DNA of 34,274 nucleotides from an uncultured Thalassolituus sp. (GTDB lineage: Bacteria; Pseudomonadota; Gammaproteobacteria; Pseudomonadales; Oceanobacteraceae): NCBI GenBank assembly GCA_913054055.1, contig CAJXIT010000003.1, positions 1-34,274 on the forward strand, given 5' to 3'. Positions 1 to 8,156 of the stretch are shown in pieces. Positions within the stretch are counted from its first letter, which is position 1. Each line of letters begins with the position of its first letter. The notes beneath the pieces were generated by a model. That model did not search any database, was not told the DNA's origin, and saw only the letters and a program-made list of their open reading frames with translations. Made by a program: the position numbers and the translations under genes.

Positions 1-605
1 CTTAAGTAACCGCTGACGGCTTCATTGCAGATCTGAATCGCTTGATCTAACTCAGGCAGTTTTGAATACGATTCTTCTTTGGCCCAATGATAAATAGTGG
101 CAAATAAACCCGCTAACCCATCACCCTGTTCTAACTCTATATCCAGCCAGCGCTTAACGGGCTGGGTAATCACATTGAGTTCTTGTTTTAAGTAATCAGG
201 TGCCTGTGACAAACGTGACAGAATGTTATCTATTCTTTGCTCGGCCAAGCGATCATCATTTACAAATAGTTGGAAAATCCCCGCACTGATGCCATCAATG
301 CCGGAAGGTTTACGGCATCGTTGCGGCTGACCACTTTGCTGTAATTCGTTAAAGAAAATGGATTGCTTCAGATAACGCGCCATTAACTGTAAGTCTAATG
401 ACTCATTGAAATCCGTTGTTTGATAGGACCCCAGCTGGGCGAGTAATTTTTTAGATCTTTTTGTTTCAGCCTCCATGGCCGCTAAACTTGGATCACCTAG
501 CTCACCCAAGTACTGAACATCACCTAATGCCATACTGGCATCAGGGTCACTTAATACATGGGCTTTGAATTGTGACTCTAGAGTTTGAAATTCAGTGCTG
601 GTCAT
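1..605 (-). CDS. DUF885-family protein, N-terminal part (cut by window edge)
   Basis: An open frame runs from an ATG at 605 down to the left edge without a stop, giving the first 201 residues (begins MTSTEFQTLESQF). The N-terminal pattern of a short helical stretch, then ALGDVQYLGELGDPS at about residues 26-40, then long helices and a GIDGIS...RIDNILSRLSQAPDYL segment, resembles DUF885, a family of mostly uncharacterised proteins related to zinc metallopeptidases. The catalytic region, where an HExxH-type motif would be expected, lies outside the window, so activity cannot be judged. No signal peptide is seen, so it is probably cytoplasmic. It lies upstream of nothing on this strand and is separated from the DUF1801 gene by 70 bases. 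The reading frame is certain; the family name is a resemblance made by eye. Confidence 0.6.
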   Translation of the reverse strand, partial: MTSTEFQTLESQFKAHVLSDPDASMALGDVQYLGELGDPSLAAMEAETKRSKKLLAQLGSYQTTDFNESLDLQLMARYLKQSIFFNELQQSGQPQRCRKPSGIDGISAGIFQLFVNDDRLAEQRIDNILSRLSQAPDYLKQELNVITQPVKRWLDIELEQGDGLAGLFATIYHWAKEESYSKLPELDQAIQICNEAVSGYL

Positions 606-675
606 AATGAGCAACCATCCTTGATTAGATTTTTATCGGGCTAGAACGAACAATCATTGACGCCTTGTATTCACA

Positions 676-1098
676 TTATTGACAGTCAAACTTTGATTGC
701 ATCTCTGCATATACATCGATCATCAGCTTCTCTAAAACGGTCATATCCACTTCAGTCAGCTTATGGATATAAATGCAATTGCTGGCTGACTTGCAACGAC
801 CAAGCTGCTTTAACTGGCGCTCGTAATTGTCCAATCCACTCATCACATAGATAGCAATGCGCCCTGGCTCCATTACGAATGACAATACAGGCCATTGCCA
901 TTGGCGACCGGTTTTATGTACACACGTGTATTCTCCAAAACCAATCACTTGCTCACCCCACATGACAGCAGGCTTACCACTCACCTTTGCCATTAGCTGC
1001 TGAAGCAGCTGGGCATCCAGCTGGCGGCGAGTTTGTTCAAAGTTACTGATGAACTGAGTCACGTCGGTGTCGTTTGCTTCAATAAATGGTTCTAACAT
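676..1098 (-). CDS. DUF1801 (YdhG-like) domain protein
   Basis: A small cytoplasmic protein of 140 residues that fills a single DUF1801/YdhG-like domain. Visible signatures are MWGEQVIGFGEYTCVHKTGR in the middle, the strand VLSFVMEPGRIAIYVMSG, a LKQLGRCKSASNCIYIHKL block and the closing helix DMTVLEKLMIDVYAEM. The family is widespread and its biochemical role is unknown. I start it at the ATG at 1098 (MLEPFIEAND); an in-frame TTG at 1110 would add four residues, and neither start has a clear ribosome binding site. It is a single gene, transcribed away from the TBDR at 1272, and the 170 bases between them hold both promoters. Confidence 0.8.
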   Translation of the reverse strand: MLEPFIEANDTDVTQFISNFEQTRRQLDAQLLQQLMAKVSGKPAVMWGEQVIGFGEYTCVHKTGRQWQWPVLSFVMEPGRIAIYVMSGLDNYERQLKQLGRCKSASNCIYIHKLTEVDMTVLEKLMIDVYAEMQSKFDCQ

Positions 1099-1217
1099 AA
1101 AAAATACCAATGAAATTCAAACTTAATTATAGCGTTTATCACCTGCCTTAAGAACCTCTAATCAGCATAACAGCCCCTAATTAGACCCATGACTACTGCA
1201 TGTGTTAACCCCAAATA

Positions 1218-1242
1218 GCAACATGCAAAATGCGAATGTTGC
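1218..1242. promoter_or_regulatory. Inverted repeat upstream of the first TBDR gene
   Basis: GCAACAT (1218-1224) and its exact complement ATGTTGC (1236-1242) are separated by 11 bases and end 29 bases before the receptor start. It could be an operator for a dimeric repressor or an mRNA leader hairpin. It does not match the Fur consensus I know. Seen directly; function inferred. Confidence 0.4.
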
Positions 1243-1271
1243 ACTAGACTAAAAAGAACCATCACTATTTG

Positions 1272-3671
1272 ATGCAGCCTGACAGGTGGCCCGTGATAAG
1301 ACATGCTCTTGTACCCATTGCGTTGCTAGCTGGCATAAGTGCCCAAGCTATCGATAACTTCGGAACCAGTGACCTTATGTCGCTTTCTCTTGAAGATCTA
1401 ATGGATATCAGAGTATCAACTGGCAGCCTTTCTGATAGCACATCTGCAACCTCTTCTTCCGCCATAACCATCATTCGACAAGAGCAAATAGAGCTGTCAG
1501 CAGCCAAAAACCTTGCTGTTCTTTTAGAGCAGCATGTACCTGGCCTAATGCTCATGGAGCACTCCGAAGGTAATAAGATAGGGATCCGCGGTCTAATTGC
1601 CGCTGAAAACTACAAATTACTTCTGCTGTTAAACGGAAAAAATATCACTAATATGGTGTATGAAGGCGCCATTACCGAATTAGATTTATGGGATTTAGGC
1701 GACATTGAACGAGTAGAAGTAGTTCGTGGACCAGGGTCAGTCACCTACGGCACAGGGGCAATTGCTGGCGTCATCAATATCATCACAAAATCGGCTAACA
1801 GTAATACACCCAAAACCAGTATTTCACTCATGGATAACAGAACTTACGGCAGCTCAGGCGTGAACTTCCAATATCGTTCAAAGTTTGATGATATTGGTAT
1901 TTATTCATTTTTGTCATACCGGAAAACGGATGGCGATACCTCCCCTAAATACTTCCAAATGACCACAGGTGAATCCAGTGACATTCGATATTTGGGTTAT
2001 CGAGGCATAGACACTGAAGGCCCACAACCCTATCTAGCAGATACTCAAGGTCGACCTCAAATCAAAGCGCATTTAAACCTCTCTCGCCATGACAACCTCG
2101 ATATTTGGATGCGGTATACACAGTCAGGTCAAACCCACAACTTTGGCGTGTTAAAAGAATTATCAAATGGAACAGCTGTTAACAGTAATCAACTTAGTCT
2201 GCGCAGCTTTGCCACATCTTTCGATTATTCATATTCGATAGATGATGCGTCAGCACTTAACTCAAGCTTTCTGTACAGTAACCAAGAATATATTCGCTAT
2301 CGATTACGTAACCCAGACTACACAGAAGATAGCATCCATAACATTCGCCAATATGCATTTTCACAAGAACGTATCTTAGGCACCCTAACCTACAGTTTTA
2401 AGTATGAAGATAAATTAGACCTCATCATAGGATACGAATACAGCCAAATTAATGTGAATGCGCCATGGGGAGAAAGTGATGATCATATATGGATTTACGA
2501 AGGTACTGATCTGATCAGCAGTAATACTGATAGTGTGTATATTGATGACTCCGCCCCAAGCTTGGTGGAAGAAGCAGACCCTAATGATTCCATTGAAATA
2601 GGCAGTGGATTGAGTTTTCAAACACATACACAATTATTAGAAGGTACCTATAAACTCAACTCAAACATGGAATTATTATACGCGCATCGAATCGATTTTT
2701 CTGATGTTAGCGATACCATGTATTCACCGAGATTATCCTTAACCAATCATCATAACGAACATAACATCAGCGTAATAACAACACAGCGTGCCCTTAGAAT
2801 GATGCCGCTACGCGCTCAATATATTGCCGACTTAAACAACGACAGTTCAGACCATGAAACAATAGATAGTATAGAAGCTTCCATAACCAATACAGGCTTT
2901 CACAACACATCATTAAATGTCAGAGCCTATTACAACAAAATCAAAGCGGTTGGCTTTACCGGAGATCGCCTAGAGTTTTTAAGTGATATGGAGCTGGCAG
3001 GGCTTGAGCTAGAGGGACGCTATAAAGCAGATCAGTTTGAGTTTTCTGTCAATCACGCCTATCTGGATTTAATCAGCATGAATATGAATGATGAATTAAA
3101 AGATGGAAACAGTCGTAACAACATATCTTTTGCAGACTATTACTACAATACAAGTGATAGAAATGGCTCCGCTATTCCTATCTTATTAACCAGCTATGGG
3201 AATGGTTTGAATAACTGGTCGACCAATTCAACCAAATTATTATTCACATACAATATGCTGGATAACCGTTTAAAGTCTCATCTAAATGTTCAGATCTACT
3301 GGGACTATGATGGCGCATATGATGAAATGCACATGTATCAGCAAGCTTACGACAACTTTGATACCAATTCATTATCTGCCGCTGACCTAGTTATTTTTAA
3401 TCAGCAAAAAGCCGACTTTGAAAATGAACGCGCGTTATTGGAAGCGGAAGATGCTTATGAATACGACTTCGCGCTCAATGGGTCTATGTCTTACGAATGG
3501 CAAAAAGATAAGGATTACGAATTGTCGATCTCAGTATTTATTGAGAATATATTGAACACCAAAAAGCGCTATTATGTGAGCACAGGTTCAAGTGATCCTT
3601 TCCCAGCAAGGCTCAAGTTTTTAGAAGAACCGAGAACGATTGGCGTAAATTTAAACTTAAACTTTCAATAA
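1272..3671 (+). CDS. TonB-dependent outer-membrane receptor
   Basis: Outer-membrane beta-barrel receptor of 799 residues that imports a ligand with energy from a TonB-ExbB-ExbD complex. A signal peptide covers about residues 1-26 (RHALVPIALLAGISAQA). A possible TonB-box region, LEDLMDIRVST, follows. The plug domain is at about 55-175, with RQEQIELSAAKNLAVLLEQ, IRGL and VEVVRGPGSVTYGTGAIAG as hallmarks, and the rest is a barrel rich in alternating aromatic and polar residues ending VNLNLNFQ. I start at the ATG at 1272; a TTG directly before it is also in frame. It stands alone on its strand. Its closest energy source is the TonB operon at 5.8-11 kb. No siderophore or vitamin synthesis genes are nearby, so the ligand is unknown. 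The overall family is certain. Confidence 0.93.
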   Translation: MQPDRWPVIRHALVPIALLAGISAQAIDNFGTSDLMSLSLEDLMDIRVSTGSLSDSTSATSSSAITIIRQEQIELSAAKNLAVLLEQHVPGLMLMEHSEGNKIGIRGLIAAENYKLLLLLNGKNITNMVYEGAITELDLWDLGDIERVEVVRGPGSVTYGTGAIAGVINIITKSANSNTPKTSISLMDNRTYGSSGVNFQYRSKFDDIGIYSFLSYRKTDGDTSPKYFQMTTGESSDIRYLGYRGIDTEGPQPYLADTQGRPQIKAHLNLSRHDNLDIWMRYTQSGQTHNFGVLKELSNGTAVNSNQLSLRSFATSFDYSYSIDDASALNSSFLYSNQEYIRYRLRNPDYTEDSIHNIRQYAFSQERILGTLTYSFKYEDKLDLIIGYEYSQINVNAPWGESDDHIWIYEGTDLISSNTDSVYIDDSAPSLVEEADPNDSIEIGSGLSFQTHTQLLEGTYKLNSNMELLYAHRIDFSDVSDTMYSPRLSLTNHHNEHNISVITTQRALRMMPLRAQYIADLNNDSSDHETIDSIEASITNTGFHNTSLNVRAYYNKIKAVGFTGDRLEFLSDMELAGLELEGRYKADQFEFSVNHAYLDLISMNMNDELKDGNSRNNISFADYYYNTSDRNGSAIPILLTSYGNGLNNWSTNSTKLLFTYNMLDNRLKSHLNVQIYWDYDGAYDEMHMYQQAYDNFDTNSLSAADLVIFNQQKADFENERALLEAEDAYEYDFALNGSMSYEWQKDKDYELSISVFIENILNTKKRYYVSTGSSDPFPARLKFLEEPRTIGVNLNLNFQ

Positions 3672-3690
3672 TGGCCCTATCAAGGGCCAT
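3671..3690. terminator. Hairpin between convergent genes
   Basis: ATGGCCCT and AGGGCCAT form a perfect 8-bp stem around the loop ATCA, placed exactly between the convergent stop codons at 3671 and 3700. There is no clear T-run on either side, so it may be a weak bidirectional terminator or a transcript-end stabiliser. Confidence 0.5.
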
Positions 3691-3699
3691 ATATCACCA

Positions 3700-3969
3700 T
3701 TATTCACCACGCTTTTTAATCAAAGGTAACCAGTGAAACAACCCTACCAACATCACCATCATAAAATCCATAGGGGATGTGCGGTCAATTTCTTTAAGCT
3801 TTTTAAAGACCACAAGAAATTCAATAAAGTGCACCACAAGCAATCCCACACCAATAAATAAAACAATACTTTCGATATCACCACCAAATGGCATAAATAG
3901 ATTCACTAGAAACATAATCCAAAATACATACAAACCTAATTTATTCATTTTATTGAACATTTTCATCAT
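3700..3969 (-). CDS. DUF1145 (YhhL-like) inner-membrane protein
   Basis: A small membrane protein of 89 residues with three hydrophobic segments: about 11-28 (LYVFWIMFLVNLFMPF), 34-55 and 68-84. The pattern of a first helix ending NLFMPF, then a second helix with a VVHFIEFLVVF segment, matches DUF1145, the family of Escherichia coli YhhL, whose function is unknown. A good ribosome binding site AGGAAAG lies just before the tandem ATGs; the second ATG (3966) is slightly better spaced than the first, and a third is at 3960. It is convergent with the TBDR gene and has no operon partner. Family assignment is by pattern recognition. Confidence 0.72.
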   Translation of the reverse strand: MMKMFNKMNKLGLYVFWIMFLVNLFMPFGGDIESIVLFIGVGLLVVHFIEFLVVFKKLKEIDRTSPMDFMMVMLVGLFHWLPLIKKRGE

Positions 3970-4171
3970 CTTTCCTATTTCAATTTATTATAAGACTCCC
4001 TAGACAGTACACCTTAAACCAGTGACGCTGACAATGACATAATCCGTCATGACAAGACAATTAGTAACAATCGCCAACATTATTCTTAATCACTCTATTC
4101 CAATTCCATAACTATGATCATATTTAATATTAGAATATGATAACCCTTTATATTTAGATAGATGATTCAGC

Positions 4172-4843
4172 ATGGAAACATTCGATGACATTTACCACAG
4201 AGCGGCAAAACGTAAAGGTGGAGAAAAGGCTTTAAAGGGGTTAATTGTAAAACCGCTCTTAAAAATCAGCAATGATAAGTGGCTAGAGGAGTTTACTCGA
4301 AAAATTTTTCAAAGCGGCTTTTATTGGTCAGTGATTGATAAAAAATGGCCTGGCTTTCGTGAAGTGTTCTGGGATTTTAATATCGATAAACTATTGATGA
4401 TGCCACCCGAAATGCTGGAAGAAAAATCCAGTGACGAACGCATTGTGCGTAATTTCAAAAAGGTAAACACCATTCCAGCGAATGCCTCTATGATTCATTT
4501 TGCCAGTAAAGATCACGGCGCCCCCTTTAATGAGCTAGTCGCCAAATGGCCAAGTACAGATATTATAGGATTATGGGCATGGCTTAAAAAGCACGGAGCT
4601 AGGTTGGGTGGCAATACAGGGCCGTATACGTTGCGAAAAATGGGTAAGGATACGTTTATCCTATCCAGAGACGTAGAAGCCTATTTACGAGTGCATGACA
4701 TTATTGATGGCGGCGTACAAAGTAAAAAATCTCTTAAGGCTGCTCAAGAATTTTTTAACCAGATGCATCAGCAAAGTGGCTTGTCGTTACAAGAGATCAG
4801 CCAAATCATTGCCTTTAGTGTCGGCGACAACCACATTCAATAA
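4172..4843 (+). CDS. DNA-3-methyladenine glycosylase I-like protein
   Basis: A cytoplasmic protein of 223 residues resembling the Tag group of helix-hairpin-helix base excision glycosylases, which remove alkylated bases such as 3-methyladenine. Supporting features are FQSGFYWSVIDKKWPGFREVFWDF (split here at residues 46-69), DERIVRNFKKV at about 88-98, and LWAWLKKHGARLGGNTGPYTLRKMGKD in the second half. It lacks the N-terminal Cys/His pair and the C-terminal HxxxC that bind zinc in canonical Tag, so it belongs to a divergent zinc-free branch and its substrate is uncertain. The start ATG has no strong ribosome binding site. The FMN reductase gene follows 116 bases downstream on the same strand, but a shared transcript is not evident. 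Confidence 0.72.
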   Translation: METFDDIYHRAAKRKGGEKALKGLIVKPLLKISNDKWLEEFTRKIFQSGFYWSVIDKKWPGFREVFWDFNIDKLLMMPPEMLEEKSSDERIVRNFKKVNTIPANASMIHFASKDHGAPFNELVAKWPSTDIIGLWAWLKKHGARLGGNTGPYTLRKMGKDTFILSRDVEAYLRVHDIIDGGVQSKKSLKAAQEFFNQMHQQSGLSLQEISQIIAFSVGDNHIQ

Positions 4844-4959
4844 ATATGCTATAGAGGGTGGCGCCTATGATCATTAGCTGGCATTTAGGACACAGGTAAT
4901 TGGCGCTATTTTGATTTAGACTGGCCTCACTCATATTTGCAACAGGAAATAACAAGTAC

Positions 4960-5538
4960 ATGAATATCCTTATCATCAGTGGCAGCCCACGAAATAACGC
5001 CAGTTCTTTAAATGTGGCACGCTATATTGAAAAGCAACTGATCAATAGTACGGATGCCCATGTTGATGTATTTGACCTAAATACCTGCTCCTTAGAATTT
5101 TGGTCGGATCAGGCTGACGTTGACGATGCCGCAAAAAAGCTGATCAACAAAGCGGATGGATATGTGTTTGTCGTACCCGAATGGCATGGCATGGTTCCCC
5201 CAGCCTTTAAAAACCTATTTCATTACTTTAACGGCCTATTCTCCCATAAACCGGCTTATATCATAGGGGTTAGCTCAGGAACAGGTGGGCGCTATCCCAT
5301 TACAGAGTTAAGAAGTACCACCTATAAGAATAGTTTTATTAATTATATTCCTGTTAGCACGGTACTTGATAAGGTGGATGAGACCATTAATAAAAATGGT
5401 GAGTATATTGCCGAGTCAGACCATATGGCTCAACGCATAGATGATGGCTTGCAGTATTTGCTGGAATATACCCAAGCCCTTTTCAGTGTTCGTGAGTCCA
5501 ATATATTCAATGAGAAGCGATTTAAAAATGGCATGTAA
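4960..5538 (+). CDS. NADPH-dependent FMN reductase (flavodoxin-like oxidoreductase)
   Basis: A cytoplasmic flavodoxin-fold oxidoreductase of 192 residues. The FMN phosphate-binding loop is GSPRNNASS at residues 8-16 after the first strand MNILIIS. The second signature is YVFVVPEWHGMVPPAFKNLF at about 68-87, equivalent to the P.Y.G..P...K.. motif that contacts the flavin ring, followed by SSGTGGRYP, a loop typical of this family. Members reduce FMN or quinone-like and azo compounds with NAD(P)H; the substrate here is unknown. AGGAA lies 11 bases before the ATG. A strong terminator follows about 30 bases after the stop. Confidence 0.88.
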   Translation: MNILIISGSPRNNASSLNVARYIEKQLINSTDAHVDVFDLNTCSLEFWSDQADVDDAAKKLINKADGYVFVVPEWHGMVPPAFKNLFHYFNGLFSHKPAYIIGVSSGTGGRYPITELRSTTYKNSFINYIPVSTVLDKVDETINKNGEYIAESDHMAQRIDDGLQYLLEYTQALFSVRESNIFNEKRFKNGM

Positions 5539-5563
5539 TATCGGTTTATTTTAAGCGACACCC

Positions 5564-5604
5564 AAAAAAGGCCGTAACAATTGATTGTTGTTACGGCCTT
5601 TTTA
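5564..5604. terminator. Strong bidirectional rho-independent terminator
   Basis: An 11-bp perfect stem GGCCGTAACAA / TTGTTACGGCC with a 7-base loop is flanked by an A-run on the left and a T-run on the right, which also pair with each other. It ends the FMN reductase gene on the plus strand and the first TonB operon plus the small gene at 5613 on the minus strand. Confidence 0.93.
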
Positions 5605-5612
5605 GTGAAGTT

Positions 5613-5783
5613 CTAATCTTTTTTTGAGAGTGTCACTTCTATATTTTTTGAAGTGCCTGCAAACCATTTTTGAACGTATAACGACCCTACAATGGGTGGC
5701 TGGCCCACTTCTGGTACTTCTTTATAGCGAACGCTGTTTTTTGTTTCTTTTTCAAATTCGAACTTTATAGTTTTATCTGTCAT
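5613..5783 (-). CDS. Small conserved-looking protein at the end of the TonB operon (56 aa)
   Basis: An ATG at 5783 opens a 56-codon frame ending in TAG at 5613. The product begins MTDKTIKFEFEKETKNSVRY and continues KEVPEVGQPPIVGSLYVQKW. It has no signal peptide or membrane segment, is rich in Lys and Glu, and has an alternating pattern expected of a small beta sheet. It starts 17 bases after the TPR gene's stop and stops just before the terminator, so it is the seventh gene of the TonB operon. I do not recognise a named family, though the KFEFEKETKN...RY opening looks like a recurrent small bacterial protein. The ribosome binding site is weak (AAAGG, rather far). The second TonB operon has no equivalent small gene. 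Confidence 0.75.
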   Translation of the reverse strand: MTDKTIKFEFEKETKNSVRYKEVPEVGQPPIVGSLYVQKWFAGTSKNIEVTLSKKD

Positions 5784-5800
5784 AGTATTTTAATGAACCT

Positions 5801-7060
5801 TTAATTAAACTTTACTTTTTCAGGGGCGCATACACCTGTTATCTGCTCATAACGACGTGTGTCACTGACGTCCACATTTAAGTAGTGTAAATATGCCAAT
5901 GCCTCTTTAATCTTACCCGAGATCATGGTGGCATTATAAAATGCTTTTATGGCTTGTTCTTCTTTATTTAGCTTTAATTCACTAATACCCAGCAATAGGT
6001 TTGCTCGGCTCACATATTTATCTTTTAGCGGCCAAGTGCAGGCCTCTTTAATGGTTAAATTCATATTCTTCCAATCTTGAAGCTGGTAGTACAGTTCAGA
6101 TAAGTCTAAATAGCGCTGGGTACTGTCATCGTATTTTAAAGTCGTCTTAAGTGCCTTCGCTGCTTTATCAATTTCAGCAGCCATATACCAATATCGAAAT
6201 AATCGATCAAGATTCTCAACCGTCTGATCCACATAGTACTCATTAAGCAGTTGCTGCATTAGACGGGCGGCTAAAAATGGGTTGCCTCCCTTACTTAATA
6301 AATCACACATTAACAACAAATCTTCTTGTTCAAACGCTAACCCTTTTTGTAGGGCCACCAACAATACTTCTGCCGCTTGATCGGGCTTGTTGTTTCTAAG
6401 ATGTAATTTGCTTAATCTCAACCACTGTTCACCTGAGTGATCATCAATAGAGATGATTAACTGCTGAACGTGAGCGGCATTCAAGAAATCTTCAGTGTGA
6501 AAAAACACATATAAAATCTGTTTTAAGTCGTTCAATTCTAAAACAATCTGAGATCTTTTTTGTTCTTTATATAAGCCATTGGCAATTTTAAGTGCCTCAT
6601 TTTTTTTATCTAAATGATAATAAGCCAGCATTTTTTTAATAGAAAGTTGTGGGCTAGGTACGCCTTTTAATTGTTGATATCGATCGTAACCCCGAATAAA
6701 TTCCGTGTAGTTTTTTTGTTGAAAATACAAAGCCAGTAACTCCAACATAGTGGCCTGCTGTGCGTATACAGATAATCCCTTTCCATTCAAAGAAATCAAA
6801 TAATATTCAATGGCTTTCTTAATGCTTTCTTGCGTATTCTTTTGTGCATAATGTCGTGCTAAATATCGAGCAGTACTGTCTTTCGCGTAATCATCTGTTA
6901 AAGACGACAATTCACTCTCTAGTTCAGATATGGATTTAATGGCTTGCTTAGTTTTTCCCTTGGACTCAAGTAACTCATTACTTTGATATTGATCAGCAAA
7001 AACGGTTAATGCGTGAATCGACACCAGAAGTAAGCAAATAATGTTTAATAATATCCTCAT
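5801..7060 (-). CDS. TPR-repeat periplasmic protein of TonB2 operon 1
   Basis: Exported helical repeat protein of 419 residues. The signal peptide is about residues 1-22 (MRILLNIICLLLVSIHALTVFA). The rest is tandem amphipathic helix pairs in the tetratricopeptide style, such as YLDLSELYYQLQDW and LLGISELKLNKEEQAIKAF. The open frame extends 49 codons further upstream, but that part overlaps tonB and lacks a signal peptide, so I start at the ATG at 7060, one base after the tonB stop. A TPR protein directly after tonB2 is the known arrangement in Vibrio-type TonB2 clusters, where it is thought to help the transducer complex. Its exact role is not established; a scaffold in the periplasm is the simplest inference. 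Confidence 0.82.
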   Translation of the reverse strand: MRILLNIICLLLVSIHALTVFADQYQSNELLESKGKTKQAIKSISELESELSSLTDDYAKDSTARYLARHYAQKNTQESIKKAIEYYLISLNGKGLSVYAQQATMLELLALYFQQKNYTEFIRGYDRYQQLKGVPSPQLSIKKMLAYYHLDKKNEALKIANGLYKEQKRSQIVLELNDLKQILYVFFHTEDFLNAAHVQQLIISIDDHSGEQWLRLSKLHLRNNKPDQAAEVLLVALQKGLAFEQEDLLLMCDLLSKGGNPFLAARLMQQLLNEYYVDQTVENLDRLFRYWYMAAEIDKAAKALKTTLKYDDSTQRYLDLSELYYQLQDWKNMNLTIKEACTWPLKDKYVSRANLLLGISELKLNKEEQAIKAFYNATMISGKIKEALAYLHYLNVDVSDTRRYEQITGVCAPEKVKFN

Positions 7061-7061
7061 G

Positions 7062-7751
7062 TTAATAATCCCAATTGTATGGGTAGTTTTTCCACTCAAA
7101 TTCAATTTTTTGAGACACATAACGATCATAACCAATAAAGCCTTGATATCGCCATTTACTGGCAGCCAAAACGGCATTCTCTTCAAATACCCCTTTTGGT
7201 GAAGCATCTAATACTCGAATGTCTTTTACTCGCCCCTCTGAAGTCACCGTAAAAGATAACAACACCCAGCCATTTATTTTGTTGTCCCAAGCCACTTTAG
7301 GAATGATAGGTGTGCGAGTGCCCACCGGGGTAATGGTATTCATACTTTTTTGTTCAGAAGTAATATCACCATCTAAACCTTGGCTACTTGAAGAGGTATC
7401 TAGACTGGTTGGCTGAACCCAGTTTTGTTGCAATTTAGGCAGCTCAGCCATTTCTAACGGTACAGTTGAAACATGCATGTTTAAACGAATATCAATATTG
7501 TTTAAATCAGGGGTCACATCGGACATCAATTGCGTATTCAGCTCAGGGGTTGGCTCATTTTTTGGAAGCTTTTTTTGTACCGTTTTTTGCTTTTTTTGAT
7601 CTTTACCCTGATCCAATTTCTCAACTTTGAATATGGATGCTGAATCGCTTTCAATAGGCGGCAATACATCGGTTCGCACAAAACCTATCATGATGTAAAA
7701 TAACATCAGGGTAATAAAGACAGCACCGGTAGAAGAAAATATTAAGCGCAT
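7062..7751 (-). CDS. tonB: TonB-family energy transducer of operon 1
   Basis: Links the proton-driven ExbB-ExbD motor in the inner membrane to TonB boxes of outer-membrane receptors. The product has 229 residues: a single N-terminal membrane anchor (about 8-25), a Lys/Gln-rich stretch at 45-65, a Ser-rich linker at 115-135 and a C-terminal TonB domain at about 148-222 with GWVLLSFTVTSEGRVKDIRV and ENAVLAASKWRY. The linker is short and not strongly Pro-rich, as in TonB2 proteins rather than classical TonB1. The C-terminus ends in an unusual aromatic tail, KNYPYNWDY. It starts two bases after the exbD stop and ends one base before the TPR gene, so the genes are translated from one message. Confidence 0.9.
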   Translation of the reverse strand: MRLIFSSTGAVFITLMLFYIMIGFVRTDVLPPIESDSASIFKVEKLDQGKDQKKQKTVQKKLPKNEPTPELNTQLMSDVTPDLNNIDIRLNMHVSTVPLEMAELPKLQQNWVQPTSLDTSSSSQGLDGDITSEQKSMNTITPVGTRTPIIPKVAWDNKINGWVLLSFTVTSEGRVKDIRVLDASPKGVFEENAVLAASKWRYQGFIGYDRYVSQKIEFEWKNYPYNWDY

Positions 7752-7753
7752 TG

Positions 7754-8155
7754 TTATTTTTTGGCAGCTAACGCGATGTTTTTCACACCGGCTAATTTCA
7801 CTTGATCCATAACCCCCATCAACTGCTCTGCTGATACGGCTTTGTCGGCTTGTATCACCACCGCACCTTCAGGGTTATTGGTATGCATGCGGGCAATGAT
7901 GGCTCTCACGGTTGCCACATCCACTTGCCGTTTATCAATCCACACGTCACCGCTTTCATTGATAGCAACAAAGATACTGGCTTTATCTTGTGAGACGGCA
8001 CTACTGGCTGAAGGGGCATTTACTTCAATGCCTGACTCTTTTACAAAAGACGTGGTAACGATAAAAAAGATCAACATAATGAAGACAATGTCTAGCATGG
8101 GGGTAATATCCAGCTCACTTTCATCTTGCTGCACTTGGTGCCTACGTGCTCCCAT
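7754..8155 (-). CDS. exbD: ExbD/TolR-family proton channel subunit of operon 1
   Basis: Inner-membrane subunit of the TonB motor, 133 residues. It has a short cytoplasmic N-terminus, one membrane helix (about 20-38) with the essential proton-carrying Asp at residue 22 in TPMLDIVFIMLIFF, and a periplasmic domain (45-133) containing VWIDKRQVD and VVIQADKAV, as in ExbD/TolR proteins. A very good ribosome binding site, GGGGAGG, precedes the ATG. It follows exbB with a one-base gap. The missing long N-terminal tail and compact size fit ExbD2 of TonB2 systems. Family assignment is secure. Confidence 0.93.
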   Translation of the reverse strand: MGARRHQVQQDESELDITPMLDIVFIMLIFFIVTTSFVKESGIEVNAPSASSAVSQDKASIFVAINESGDVWIDKRQVDVATVRAIIARMHTNNPEGAVVIQADKAVSAEQLMGVMDQVKLAGVKNIALAAKK

Positions 8156-8156
8156 A

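Noticed and set aside
4020-4065. Several TGTCA/TGACA motifs upstream of the DUF1145 gene
   Set aside because: The spacing is 15 and 6 bases rather than 11, and second halves do not match a Pho box; the gene has no phosphate link.
7061-7207. Longer start for the operon 1 TPR protein, and likewise 29271-29327 for TonB of operon 2
   Set aside because: The extensions overlap the upstream gene fully and precede the signal peptide or membrane anchor; the inner ATGs give the expected protein starts.
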